In this document: piece by piece, positions 51,787 through 62,506 of the stretch
Layout: each line of letters starts with the position of its first letter
Numbering within the stretch: position 1 is the stretch's first letter
Assembly: GCA_963575745.1 (NCBI GenBank)
Contig: CAUYUJ010015760.1
Coordinates: 25,001 to 89,000, forward strand
Source: Prorocentrum cordatum
Taxonomy: Eukaryota > Sar > Dinophyceae > Prorocentrales > Prorocentraceae
Direction: 5' to 3'
DNA length: 64,000 nucleotides
Notes under the pieces: model-generated
The model's input: the letters and a program-made list of their open reading frames with translations, nothing else
What the model was told of the DNA's origin: nothing
Database searches by the model: none
Translations under genes and position numbers: made by a program

Positions 51787-52310
51787 GGCACTTGTCGGAA
51801 ACCGCCAGGGGCGAAAAAGTTGAAACCGCCAGCAACAAGCAGAAAAAAGGTTGCGCGGATCAGCCTGGACTGCGGCAGCATCGCGCGCCGTCATTGTCGA
51901 GGCGCTCTGCGCGCCCGCTGATGCCAAACCGGCGGTGCGCATGTTCCAGCGCGCCCAGGTGCAATCGCCAATGGACACGGCTACGTCCCGGGAGCTGGAG
52001 AAGAATGCGCAAATTCAACGTCGGGGCCAGGGGGGGAACCGGGGCGAGCGCTGCGACAAATCCGTCTTCTTCCGCGTAGTTGGCAGCGCCGTCGGGGGCG
52101 AAGGAATGGAACATCATGTCATGGCCAAGAGGCGGATGCAATAAACGAGACATTTTTCAGGAGTCCCGTGAACTTCCTGGAGGGCAGCAACATGTCGTAC
52201 ACGGTCAAGAGCGCAGAAGATATCGGCGGAGACGAGCTTTCAAAAGACGCCGCTGGGGGAGATGTTGGCGAAGGGCACGAGCGCTCCAGGAGACAAGCCG
52301 ACCGACGCCG
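51787..52310 (-). pseudogene. LINE endonuclease (EEP), N-terminal half, inverted segment
   Basis: Read on minus: RLVSWSARALRQHLPQRRLL (about 52300-52240, the usual SWNARAL start), AALQEVHGT with the catalytic Glu (LQE at 52168-52182), FVAALAP and LPGRSRVHWRLHLGALEHAH near 52000, TMTARDAAAVQADPRNLF, and LLVAGGFNFFAPGGFRQVP at about 51787-51835. The last is the GDFN catalytic motif with Asp changed to Gly. The enzyme would nick target DNA to prime reverse transcription. At least three frame changes occur. The domain ends exactly at the left border and its other half is on plus at 53420. Confidence 0.72.
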
Positions 52311-52369
52311 TTGATGGCCGCAGGGGGGGTTTGCAACTTGCTACCCAGACAACGTAGCCTGATGTTCGG

Positions 52370-53288
52370 ATCGTCGGGTGCGGCGCTCAACCTCTGCTTA
52401 ACTAGCCTCTTTGTCAAGTTGCGCGACCGCCGCTTGTGATAAGTTCCACTGCGCGCGTGGCGGGTTGTCGTCGTTGCGCGGCCCCAATTGCGCCAGAGGG
52501 GCGACGTCGAATTTGATGAGGCCGCGTCAACCTCATTCCAATTGAAATGCTTGTTCGGGCGCAGGTTCTCAAGAGATCGGGCGAGTCGCTTGCCATCGCG
52601 TTCCCTCCGCTGCCGACAACGGCCCCCTTCGCAATCGATGTAGATGGGCGAAAGAGCGGCTCCAGATGCAGTCTGGCAGTTGGGAAAAGGCATCCATTCG
52701 CCGTCTCTGGATTGTAGCATCCCGCGAGCTTTCCGGCTCGATTACGGGCCGCCCCAGCTTTGCCCGCGAACTGCACTGCGAAGCGCTTGGGGGCGTCAGG
52801 GCCGAGGAGAGCAGCCTTGTCATCAGACGCGCAATCGGCATCATTGAGCCAAGAACGGATGTCGTTAGCAATTTCGACCTTGGCCGCGGGCCCTGGGGCG
52901 TTGGGTCGCGGGGTCGCGCTGTCGACTTCCCGGTTGAACTCTGAAAGGTCGAGGATGTCTCCGATGGGCGCGGTGGCCTTCGCCACAGCAATAGCACGCT
53001 GCAGCTCGGCGACGATATTCCGCTGCTCCTCCTGCTCGCGCGCGATTTCAGCCTGGGCCCGACGCGCGTCGGCAAGTTCGGACTCCGCGACGTGGAAGCG
53101 TCGCGCGGACTTCTCCTCCGACGCCTTGACCTACTTGACAGTGGCCGCCATGGACTTCTCGGCGAAGCCCCTGATGTTTTTTTCCACGCGCCCCAGGATT
53201 TCTGTCTGGAGGGGCCGCCCTCGCCCTCGACGGCCGCGTCGACGTCGCCGGAAGCAGGCGCGCGACCGCGCATAGTGGCGGAAGACAT
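52370..53288 (-). pseudogene. LINE ORF1 (coiled coil plus nucleic-acid-binding domain), inverted segment
   Basis: Minus-strand start ATG at 53288-53286 (MSSATMRGRAPASGDVDAAV), then after a frame change a long coiled coil: QTEILGRVEKNIRGFAEKSM, a TAG near 53131, VKASEEKSARRFHVAESELA and EIAREQEEQRNIVAELQRAI. Next come KVEIANDIRSWLNDADCAS and RFAVQFAGKAGAARNRAGKL, then in another frame IYIDCEGG (about 52630), RQRRERDGKRLARSLENLRP and NKHFNWNEVD. This order matches ORF1 of dinoflagellate LINEs as I know it: trimerising coiled coil, then an RNA-binding domain. ORF1 would bind the LINE RNA. It lies 115 bases after the spliced-leader relic. Confidence 0.72.
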
Positions 53289-53402
53289 CGCAGCAAGGCG
53301 CGCGAGGTGCGGTTCGAAGAGGAAGTTGGATATGCAATTGCATCTCAGCACATGGCGAAAATTGCCGAGCGAGTGAGACATGGAAGAGCTCAGACTTGAG
53401 CT

Positions 53403-53419
53403 CTCGAGCCAAAATGGCT
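53403..53419 (-). other. Spliced-leader (DinoSL) relic at the LINE 5' end
   Basis: Read on minus, AGCCATTTTGGCTCGAG matches positions 6-22 of the dinoflagellate spliced leader at 16 of 17 bases (G for A at position 20). The first five leader bases are missing, and the match ends at the inversion junction. Three bases further, GCTCAAG (53401-53395) repeats the leader's last seven bases, perhaps an older round of trans-splicing. The position is exactly where the 5' end of the LINE RNA should be. Confidence 0.75.
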
Positions 53420-53830
53420 TGATCCGACCATCCTTCTCTGGACCTAGCCCCCCCGCGCATTTGCGCCGCGGTGTCCCGGCGGCTGGGCCTACCCTGGCTA
53501 CGCGGCAGCGCGCGCTGGATCAGATCGTGGAGGCCCATCGACCCTTCGACGCGCATTTTCATTATACTAGTTCATCTCCTGGCCGGTTGGATCGTCTCTA
53601 TTTTGCCCCGCCCCCGCGGCTTGCCCTTCAGCTCGGGCTGCGCGCGAGGCTCTTGCCGGGCCCCTTCCTCTGCCATCGGCAGGGGGTCAGCGACCGCGCC
53701 CCCGTTGCCTTCATGTCATCCTGCCGCCGCCGACTTCCGCGGCGTCTTCGCCCTATTCCTCGGCTTGTTGTTGACCGTCCTTGCTGTCTGAGAATGTTGT
53801 TGTTGATCGTCCGCTGCTCTTGGGCGCCGC
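53420..53830 (+). pseudogene. LINE endonuclease (EEP), C-terminal half
   Basis: Frame 1 reads TLATRQRALDQIVEAHRPFD, HFHYTSSSPGRLDRLYFAPP (about 53554-53613) and QGVSDRAPVAF (about 53680-53712), followed by LRPIPRLVVDRP. S-RLDR-Y and SD-x-APV are the C-terminal EEP motifs; the catalytic His of SDHAPV is Arg here, so this half is inactive too. It starts at the inversion junction and completes the domain begun on the minus strand at 52310-51787. Confidence 0.75.
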
Positions 53831-56560
53831 TGGCCTTGCGTCTCTCCCGGCGCCGCAGCGGCGCGCGGAGTTCGAGCGCCTTGTCCGGTTTGCGGGGCGG
53901 GCGCCCGGCAACGCGCTTCTCGCTCTTCCCGCCGCTGGCCGCGGTGCTCGCGCCTCCGCGCGCTCGTCTGTCGCGCGTGCCGTCTGGCACAATGGCGCCA
54001 GGCTCGCGTTCGCCCTGCTGGGGGAGCCGGAGCATGCTCGGCGGCGCCTCCTCGTGGAGCACCGCCGCGTTCGCCTGCTTGATCCGTCGACGCCCTCATC
54101 CTTGTGCGACGACGTCAGAGGCGCAGCCCCTGGGCAACGATTTCATGAATCCCGGGCGCCCCCTGCCCCACTTTGCGCGAGTCGCCGCCGGCGCGCCGCC
54201 TTCGACCAACCCCGGAGGATTCGGGCACCTTTCGGCAAACAGCGCCACATCAGCGACCCGCAACTGCGACAGGAACATCGAGGAGGTGGAGCAGATGCAG
54301 ACGCTCGCGCACGCATGGGAGCTGGCATTCTCCACAGTGGCCCCCATCAATGAGAATCTCACCCGCTCGGTTGCCGCGCGCTTCTCCTCGGACTTCACCG
54401 CGCGCGGCTACAGCGGCCCACCGTCCTCCGTCGACGTCCACAGACTCTTCCGTCGCGCGCGGCAGGCAGCGCCAGGTGTCGATGGCATCCCGTATTGTGC
54501 GTGGCTTTCATGCTGGACCTCCAGCTTGGGCCCTCCCCCATCAAGTGGGAGCTGGGGATCTCACCTGGCCTGCACCCCCCCTTCCAGTCGGTTTCAATGG
54601 CGCCCTCGCCATTTCCACCCCGACGGGGCGCCCAAGATGATGACGACCGCGCAGTCGCGCGGGGGCCCATGTCGACCAGACCGACTGGGTCCGAGAGCTC
54701 TGACGCCAAAATCACACGCGGGCCCACCCGCTCACCCATCAAGCATGCGCTCGCAGAGGAAGCTTCTCGACTGCAGAACGGATTCGTGGCGGGCCAAAAA
54801 TTGTTTGGCAGCGTCGTAGATCTTGGTTCTCACGACAGAGCATGCGCCATGCAGCCAGCCCTCCGCAGCCATTCCTCCTCCTCGCTGACTGCGGGCGCGC
54901 GCCCCCCTCGACGATTCACCAGCGGTTGTTCCTCGCTGATTCTGCCTCTCGAGCGCCCCTGGGGATGGTCCGTGTCATTGGCGCCGTTCGCGCGTCCGTC
55001 TTTGCAGTCGGCCGCGCTGGCGCGGAGACGCCCGTTTTACTTGTCATTCTTCGCGGAGTTATCCAGGGGTGCCCTCTGGCTACTTACTGCCTGTCCCTGG
55101 CCTTCGCCCTTGTCTTGAACTGGTTCGAGCACGCCATCGCCAGGCAGGGCAAGGGCATTGCGCGGGCATGTTCGGACGACGTTGGGCGCGCAGTTAAAGC
55201 ATTGGAAACCCTCCACATAGTGGCGAGCATCTGCAAGTTTGCGAGGCTTCTGGCAGGACTCAGGCTCAAATTTCGAAAGTGCCGCTCGGTTCCCGTTCGC
55301 CCTTGGTCGGGCGGCCTCCCAGCGTCAATTTGTTATTGGATTGCTCGGCGCTTCCCGATTGGACCGGCGCAGCAATCGCCCTTGTCGGAACATATCTCTG
55401 CGCGCATCTTGGGGCCATCGTCGGCAAACTTGCGCGGCGTGCGCCAGCCGAGAATTGCCGCTCGCGAATCTCCGCGATCGCTGCTGCTGGTGCTCCCCCC
55501 ACTCCCGCTTCCATTCCCTACAACGTCTTCGCCCCCCCCCCCCCCCCTACCCTGGGGTGCATTGGGCGATTTGCCGTTCCTCCCACGCGGCTGCTCCGTC
55601 GAGAACTGCGCGCCCATCGTCGTCTCCTCCGCGTTCCACCCGATTCTGTTTCTCGCGAGGATACGTTTTGTCGTCATATTGGGGGGTCGGCGCGCGTCGA
55701 CGGCGCGCGGGCTGATCTGATTTCAAAATCGGTTCGAGCATCTCTGACCGCAGTCACTTCTTGGCAAGATAATCTGGATACGCTGCGCCCCGCTGCCGCG
55801 GAGCACCTGCTCTGCGGTCGGCTTTGCAGCCGGAGTGGCATCTCCTAGCCCTCGGGGCTCCGCCCCCGTCGTTTCGGTGCGACGCGACGCCTCGGCAGGG
55901 CCCCTTGGGCGCCGCGTCCCGGGGCGGATTTCGCCGCCCATCGTAGTCCAAGCTCGCCAGCTGCAAGCTGATTGGCGCCGCCTTGCGGACCGAGTTTGCC
56001 CCCCCCCCCAAGGCGCAGTTGCAGAACTTCGTCGCGGGTGAAATCCGGGCGGCGTTATTTTCACTTTTTACGCCAGCGTTCTTCTCCCGTCGCTCGCGCG
56101 TGGCGTGGCCGAGCGCATCGCGCGGTCTCGCGGGTGCACTTGGCGCTCGTCTACGCGTGCAGTCGCTTTCACCAGCGTGGTCGCGCCTCCACTTGGACGC
56201 GGTCGCGCATTGTGTTTTCGGATGCGCGGGGTGCCTCGATGATCGCGCGCGTTGCGTGCCGTGTCTTCCCCGTCTGGTCGATGGCGTTGGCCGCCGGGGC
56301 CCCGGGCCCCACTCGGCGCGCGCCAGCGCGCGGCCCCAAGTTTCCTCATCAGGTTGCTTCTCTCGGCGCCTTCCCGCGCAAATTCACGCCGGCTGGTCGC
56401 GGCATTCCTGGCTAATCGCGCCGATCGACATCTTGGCCCCCGCGTGCAGAACGACGCGCCGTCTCTCCTGGGAGATGTGCGATCTGCCTGGGCCCAGCCT
56501 ACATCTACGGCGTCCAGCACGTCGATAACTACATCTAGATTGTGACCAAGTGATGTCATG
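53831..56560 (+). pseudogene. LINE reverse transcriptase and C-terminal region
   Basis: After a linker: EEVEQMQTLAHAWELAFSTV (about 54280), APGVDGIPY (54469-54495), NGFVAGQKLFGSVVDL (about 54778, frame 3), then frame 2 with motif A FLLLADCGRAPPSTIHQRLF (about 54866, usual DFxxAFPS), motif B RGVIQGCPLATYCLSLAF (about 55055) and catalytic box ARACSDDVG (about 55160-55190), then LRLKFRKCRSVPV. Frame 1 from 55330 gives LLLDCSALPDW and TYLCAHLG, and the C-terminal region has PYNVFAP, VPPTRLLRRELRAHRRLLRV and a Cys/His patch HCVFGCAGCLDD (about 56200, frame 2). It ends AYIYGVQHVDNYI with a stop near 56539. At least four frame changes. It would copy the LINE RNA. Confidence 0.78.
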
Positions 56561-56586
56561 AGCTGGCTGCGCCTTGCTCCAACGTC

Positions 56587-56599
56587 GCACTTCCCAGCG
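56587..56599. repeat. Right target-site duplication of the LINE
   Basis: GCACTTCCCAGCG, matching 51774-51786 at 11 of 13 bases and the empty site at 57913-57925 at 12 of 13. No poly-A precedes it. Confidence 0.6.
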
Positions 56600-58800
56600 A
56601 TCGCTTCAGTGCGAGTCGGCAACTTGGGCGGGCACGATATCATAGCAACGCCGACAGCGGTAGACTCGAGGACGACGACGGCGATGCTGGCGACGATGAC
56701 GACGACGACGGCAGGGCCAGCGTCGGCGCAAACGCTTACCACGCCGACGACGATGACGGAGTCTTCGCATCTGCGATGCAGGTTCTGGGAGGACTTCGAC
56801 GCGCGCGTTGCCGACGCGCGAGAGTGGTCCGCATAGGTTCATTCGACGCGGATCGCGCCCCGCCCCCCCCACACACAGCTCGCGCGCAAGGGCGTTCGAA
56901 TGATTCCGACATGTGGCGCGAGCGGCCCGTTTGGCATAATTCAATGAACATGTTGACAATTCCTGGTATTCTCAAGTAATCGCACGAGTGCCATCGCAGG
57001 TTTTTTGCTGGTAAAAGCTGGCGTTGCAAAACCGTGTGTTATTATGTATTTTTTGGGCACTCGATTTTGACATCCTGGCGAACACTAGGAGATGGTTGAA
57101 GGATTTAGGCGCTCGCGACGTCGCGCGAGCGCGCAATTCTTGCTAGGCTTTTGCAAGTGATTCTCGCGACAGCACGCGCGCAGGGGCGCTCGAACCATTT
57201 CGACACGCGCGCGCGGGAGGTCCGTTCGGTAGCATTCTATGAACATGTTCAAGAACCTAAGGTTGCCGCATGAATTCCCGAGAGCGTGGGCGCAAGTTTC
57301 TGTTTCCCTTCTGGCTGCGACACCACGTGCTTTCAAATTGCGGGGCACTCGATTTTGACCCCCCTGCGAAACCACAGGTTTCTGGAGGATTCCGGCATGC
57401 GAGCGAAACGGCGCGCGCGCAAGTTGTGATTTCTTCGGGGGGCAAGGGGGTTCTGAAAGCTGATGATTTGCGATAAACGAGTGCGCGCAACGCATTTGTT
57501 GGAAAGGATGAGGCGGGGGGGGGAGCGATGCCACCCGGGGCGGTGTGAGCTCACATCTGGGATGGGCGATGTGGCAGAACAATATGTAAATCGCAATGCG
57601 AATGAGGGGGGCCGTTCATTCTGGGAACGCGCGGGACTTATTATTCTTTTGGAAAAATAGAATCTGCGCAGTGCAGTTTTTGTTGCGCGGTCAATTTCTG
57701 TTCGCAGTGGGTTGCCATCTTCACTGCTCGCGCAATCGCCCCGCTCATCCACCCGCAATTTGGTTTGCGTAAGCCCGTGCGGCGGCGATTGCGATGAACG
57801 TTTGGCGATGGCTCGTGCATCTCTGCGGCCACGCTAGCCCGCGCGTGCTCGCGCGCGCAGCGGCCAGCTAGTTTGGCGCGACCGACGCGGCCGCGGTGGC
57901 TCTGACCGCTGGGCATTTCCCAGCGGGCATGGCAGTGCGAATCGGCGACTTGGGTGGGCGAGATAGCATGGCAACGTCGACGGCGGTAGACGCGAGGATG
58001 GTAGCAGCGATGCTGGTGACGAGAATGACAACGACGACGGCAGGGCAACTGACTGCGCAGATGCCGATCACGCTGGCGACGACGACGGCGTCTTCGCGTC
58101 GGTGATCACGTCGGCGACACGCGCGCGTTGCTGACGCGCGAGAGTGGTCCGCATGGTTTTATTTGGCACGGATCTTGCCCCCCCCAAAAAAAAAACGCGC
58201 GCAAGGGCGTTCGGATGATTCCGACGCGTGGCGCGAGAGGCCCGCGTGGCAGAATGTCATGGACGGTTGACAAATCATGGTCTGTCGAAGAGTTCACAAA
58301 AGCGCGGGCGCATGTTTGTCTGGGAAATTTGCGTTGCATTGCCATGTGTGTTGTATATATTATCGGGGCATTCGGTTCGGAGTGTCTGGCGACAGCTACG
58401 GTTATTGAAGGATTTGGCGTGCGCGCGGCGCGCGACGTCGCGCGCGCGTGCAATTCGTTCCTTCCTGTCGCAGCGAGTTTCTGTGTCGCGATAAATTCCG
58501 ACATGCGCGCGCGAGAAGCCCGTTCGGTGGCACGTTATGAAACTGTTTTGAAAACATTGTTTTCTCAAGACTTCGCGCGATCGCGGGCGCATGGCTGCTT
58601 CGGCATTTCTTGTTGCGAAACCATATGTTTTTGTATGTTTTCGGGGCGCGCGATTTTGACATCCCCTGCGAAGCCAAGTTTTTTTGTTGGTATTATTTTT
58701 GGTTTTTTACACAAAAACGATTTCGGCATGCGCGCGCTACGACGCACGCGCGTGCACTTCGCCCCGTTGTTTAGCGATGCATTTCAGAATCGGGTGAATT
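56600..58800. repeat. Noncoding repeat block R, tandem 1.3-kb units with nested 290-bp repeats
   Basis: Landmarks recur about 1305-1320 bases apart: GTGCGAGTCGGCAACTTGGG at 56610 with GTGCGAATCGGCGACTTGGG near 57930; AAGGGCGTTCGAATGATTCC near 56891 and 58204; GGGCACTCGATTTTGAC near 57049 and its changed form near 58367; again near 57343 and 58647. Within a unit, GGGCACTCGATTTTGAC and GCGCGCAAGGGCGTTCG recur at about 290 bases. No coding frame is conserved. ACGACGACGGCGATG-type triplets occur near 56690 and 58000. Confidence 0.75.
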
Positions 58801-58904
58801 TTGATAGACGGGCGCGCGCGCACAGCAGTTGTTGCAAATTATGAAAGGGAGGCGATACCTGCTTGCCTGGGATGGTATGCGTTCATATTTCACATGGCCG
58901 ATGG

Positions 58905-58943
58905 GCACACACACACACACACACGCGCACGCGCACGCACACG

Positions 58944-59010
<67 letters not shown>
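58905..59010. repeat. CA and TA microsatellite
   Basis: (CA)n with CG variants, then (TA)n, then GTGTGTGTGT. The flanking CA and GT runs make it a partial inverted repeat. Confidence 0.97.
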
Positions 59011-59014
<4 letters not shown>

Positions 59015-59019
59015 ATCGG

Positions 59020-59720
59020 AGTAGGCTGGGGGGGGCCCGGCTGCCGCCTCTGGTCGCCATGGCCACCCCAGGCCATTTTTTGGCCCCCTCCACGAGGATC
59101 GTGGCCCCCTTGCCGAAAATTCGAGCCCTCAGTCTCAAGAAGCTTCCAAAGAGGCCACAAGAGGCCCCAAGTGGCTTCCACGAGGCCCCCAAGACAGCCC
59201 ACCAGGCCCTCCAGACGCTCCAAAATGGCTCCCACAGCCTTCCGAACAGAGATTCCATAGACGCAGATCGTTTCATTCCTGGCGGAAAACGCAGATTTTT
59301 GGCATGTAGACCTCGCCGCCTGTCCGACTCTCCAAGACGGCCCGCGACGCGTTCTACACCGCGCCAACGCGGCCCCAGAGGGTTGCAAGCGGCCCCCACG
59401 ACGGCTCTTGGAGGGCCCCAAGACAGCTCCGGAGGGCTCCACGAGGGGCCCCAGATGAGTCACGACGGCTCCAACGCGCGCAAGACGGCCCCAAGATGGC
59501 CCAAGAGGCTCCCAAGACCGCCGCAAGACGGCCCATGACAGCCGCAAGACGGCTCCCAGATGGCCGCAAGACGGCCCCGAGACCGCTCCATGTCCGTCTC
59601 CTGTTGCTTCTCGAGCTGTCTCCCCGCCTTAAGAAATATGTTCCGAGAAAACCTGCCCCGAACATAATTCCTCTGCTTGAGTTCGGGTGTTCTTTTTGAC
59701 CTTCACTGTCCTGGCGCATC
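59020..59720 (-). repeat. Family M minisatellite, copy 5 (reverse orientation)
   Basis: GGCCCCAAGATGGCCCAAGA and CCGCAAGACGGCC-type units dominate 59100-59610. A non-repetitive stretch at 59268-59335 (GGCGGAAAACGCAGATTTTT GGCATG) may be a diverged core. Frames on both strands are repeat translations. Confidence 0.8.
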
Positions 59721-61139
59721 GTCTTTCTGTTTTTGATCTTCTTGCTGCTGCGGCTGCTCTTCATGGTCTTAGCCTACTTTTCCTCCTCTGTATTTTTATC
59801 CCCCTGCCTGTCTTGCGCTGATAGCTATTGCATGGCGATGCGTGGTTCCAGCCTTGCACGGTTTGTTTTTTGTTTCATGGCCGCGGCTGGAGTCGTCCTC
59901 CCGCCGAGCTCCGGCCGTGGAGCCCGCCGGTCGCCGGGCCCTTGTCTGACCTTGCATTTACGGTGGCTCTTGGCTTGAATGGCTGCGCGTCTCAGGGCGG
60001 CAAGCATGAGGCGCACTTGCGTTTCCAACCGTTGTCCTGCAGCTGTTCGTCGCGCGCGCGTGGATTCAGTATGCTGCATTTTACGCACGCCTGACTTGGC
60101 ATAGGCCCCTGTGCATCGGCATTGACGCTTTCTGCAAATTTAATTCCTGCTGCTGCTCCTCCTCCTCCTCCTCCTCCTCCTCCTCCTCCTCTTCCTCCTG
60201 CGCCCTTCTTCTGACTTGCGTTAGGCAGCAGTGCGAGCCCCGCCAGGATTTGCCGGCGTGGGTTCCGCATGCGCGAGTTTGCATGTCCAGCGCGGTCTCA
60301 TGAGGCCTCCGTTCAACGCGGGAACACGCTCTTGCTGTTTCGCCATGATCTGTATGTTCCGCGCCGCCAATTGCCGCAGAGTGCACAGCGGCATCGCGCG
60401 TGGTCTGGCGATCGTCCTTGGTTGCAAAAATCTCCCTCGCGTGCTGGCCTGCTCCTTGGCCGCCCCTCTGCTCCTGCGCCTCTTCCTCCACCTGCTGCCC
60501 CCCCCCCCCCCTGCGCGGCCCCTCTAGTGCTGCTCTTCCCCCTCCTCCTGCCGCTCCCCTTCCTCCTCATCCGCCGCCCCCCCTGTGGACGCCTCCGTCC
60601 TCTTCCGCCTCCTGCCGCGTTCCTCGTCGCCCGGCAGTCCCGCGCCCGCGCGCGGCGCGCAGGCGCGCCCGCCTCTCTAGCGCGGGTCTGGGGCAACCAG
60701 GGGCCGACTACAAGAATCGCGGGGCCTAGGGGTCTCATCGGAATCCACGCCGGAAGAAAGGCCCACGTCGGGAACCGCCCAAACGAGAAAAGGGGGGGGA
60801 GGAAGAAGAGCGCACGATGCAGAGGAGGAGGAGGAGGAGGAGGAGGAGGAGGAGGAGAGCGGAGGACAAGAAGGAGGCAGAGGAGGAGGAGAAGCACGCG
60901 TAGGAGGAGCAGGAACAAATGAGGAAGGACGAGTGGATGGCACAGTGAAGGAAGGAAAGAGAGCCAGAGGGGAGGACGATAGCAACGACGACCAAGATGC
61001 CGACAGAAGAGAAGGAGGAGAGGAGTAGGAAGCGGAGGGGAAGAAGGACAGAGAGAGAGAGGAAAAATGCGAGAACAAGAAAACGCCTGTCATCACAGTT
61101 CTGCCAGAGCCTTGCCGCGACTTCGACTAGAATCGCGGG
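59721..61139. other. Unassigned sequence with CTC and GAG tracts
   Basis: Pyrimidine-rich parts with (TCC)n at 60153-60199, C/T-rich DNA at 60430-60620 and purine-rich (GGA)n at 60815-60865 and beyond. Strand-biased frames are compositional. No gene is recognised. Confidence 0.45.
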
Positions 61140-61975
61140 GGCAAAAATCGGTGCCGTCATCCCCCGTGGCCGCCCCCCCGAACCTTTGGGGGGTCAGAGA
61201 CCCCCTGGGACTGCCCTGGGCCGCTTCCAAATTGCCCGCGACAAGCCGCGCGGGCCTCGCAGATGGTCAAGAAAGCTTCAAGAGGCCCCGAAAACGCCCA
61301 AGAGAGCCCCAAGAGGGCCCCCGAGGGCCCCAAGAGGGCCTTCAAGAGGCAAACATCGGCACATTTCCTTTGTAAAACGTACGGTTTCGGCTTATTCGCT
61401 GGCTTCGTCTTCGCAGTGCCCCGGGCGCCCCCGCGGAGCCCCAAGACAGCCCAAGAGAGACCCAAGAGGGCCCCAGACGGCCCAAAAGGGTCGGCTTGTG
61501 GCGCTCACCGAACCCCAGGAGACTGCCCAAGAGGCCCCAAAGCCGGCCCAGGAGGCCCCCAAGACGGCCTCAGGGAGGCCCAAGAGGGCCTCGTTCGAAA
61601 TTACGTTCCCGGAAGCCTCTCCGGGAACATGATTTTTAGGTTCCGAGGGCGCCCGAGAGGCCCACGAGACAGCCTCAGCGAGGCCCCAGAGGGCCCGAGA
61701 TGGCTTGAAGATGGCCGAAGAGGGCCCCAAGAGGGCCTTCAAGAGGCAAATATCGGCCCGTTACTTTTGTAAAACGTACATGTTCAGCATACTCGCTGGC
61801 TTCGTCTTCGCAGTGCCCCAGACGCCCGAGAGAGACCCAAGAGGGCCCCAGACGGCCCAAAAGGGTCGGCCTGTGGGGCTCACCGAACCCCCCGAGACGG
61901 CCCAAGAGGCCCCGAATCGGCCCAGGAGGCCCCCAAGACGGCCTCAGGGAGGCCCATTTCAAGGCCCAGCTGAGT
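61140..61975 (-). repeat. Family M minisatellite, copy 6 (reverse orientation)
   Basis: CCCAAGAGGGCCCCAGACGG-type units. Two near-identical core segments lie at 61351-61415 and 61745-61812 (CTTTTGTAAAACGTACATGT, TCGCTGGCTTCGTCTTCGCA), about 395 bases apart, so the array itself contains a larger duplication. On minus they resemble the core at 23451-23519 (ending GATGTTTGCC). Confidence 0.8.
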
Positions 61976-62506
61976 TACTAACTACTTAGCGTGATCTATA
62001 ATTCAATTCGAACGAATTATAAATGTTAGTTATTACATGTGTTTCGTTCAACATGGTTTTTTTTTTAGTAGGGGTGTTTACATTTTTAGAGCAGGGGTGT
62101 TCATATTTTAGGTTGATGTGGTGATGTTGCTGATGATGATGGCGATGCTGATTTGCAAAATTATGAATTGCATATGATTTCTTCCACAAAGAGTAGTACA
62201 TAAACTCACGTATACAAGCGAAACGAACAGTGAAACTCAGGCACAGTTTCTGCGGTATCCGGTTGGCCAAATGCATGTGATGACAGAGTCTGTCCTCTTG
62301 AAAACTGCAGCATGCTTGAGCGTGCTCGTTGGCACGAGGACTGGTTGCTGGTCATCGTCGATCGTCGATGGTGTATTTATTCCATCCTGAATGCACCTGA
62401 CGAGTTGTCAAGTGGTTCCGATTGCGACGCTGCCCCGACGTCGCACTGCACGTGGAACCATATCTGCACGGTTGAGTGACCAGTGCCACGGCCGGTCAGG
62501 ACAATG
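61976..62506. other. AT-richer sequence downstream of the minus-strand gene
   Basis: This contains a small palindrome ATAATTCAATTCGAACGAATT and otherwise unique, less GC-rich sequence. It would be the 3' flank of the gene at 62507-64000. No polyadenylation signal can be assigned with confidence. Confidence 0.4.

Larger units (their letters stand above)
51787..56586 (+). mobile_element. LINE with 5' inversion, nearly full length
   Basis: The element has two opposed parts. On minus, from 53419 down to 51787: a spliced-leader relic, leader, ORF1 and the N-terminal half of the endonuclease. On plus, from about 53420 to 56586: the C-terminal half of the endonuclease, RT and C-terminal region. This is the structure left by twin priming, in which the 5' part of the RNA is copied from a second internal primer and ends inverted. 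Target duplications and an empty paralogous site support one insertion. Sense length is about 4.8 kb. Frameshifts and stops make it dead. Strand is given for the RT part. Confidence 0.8.

Noticed and set aside
51774-58800. LTR retrotransposon flanked by block R as LTRs
   Set aside because: The enclosed element has ORF1, an EEP endonuclease and a LINE-type RT, with a short target duplication. Block R continues as tandem units and is better read as the pre-existing target.
59076-59096. GGCCATTTTTTGGCC as a spliced-leader relic
   Set aside because: The T run is too long, and the sequence is a plain palindrome within GC-rich minisatellite DNA.
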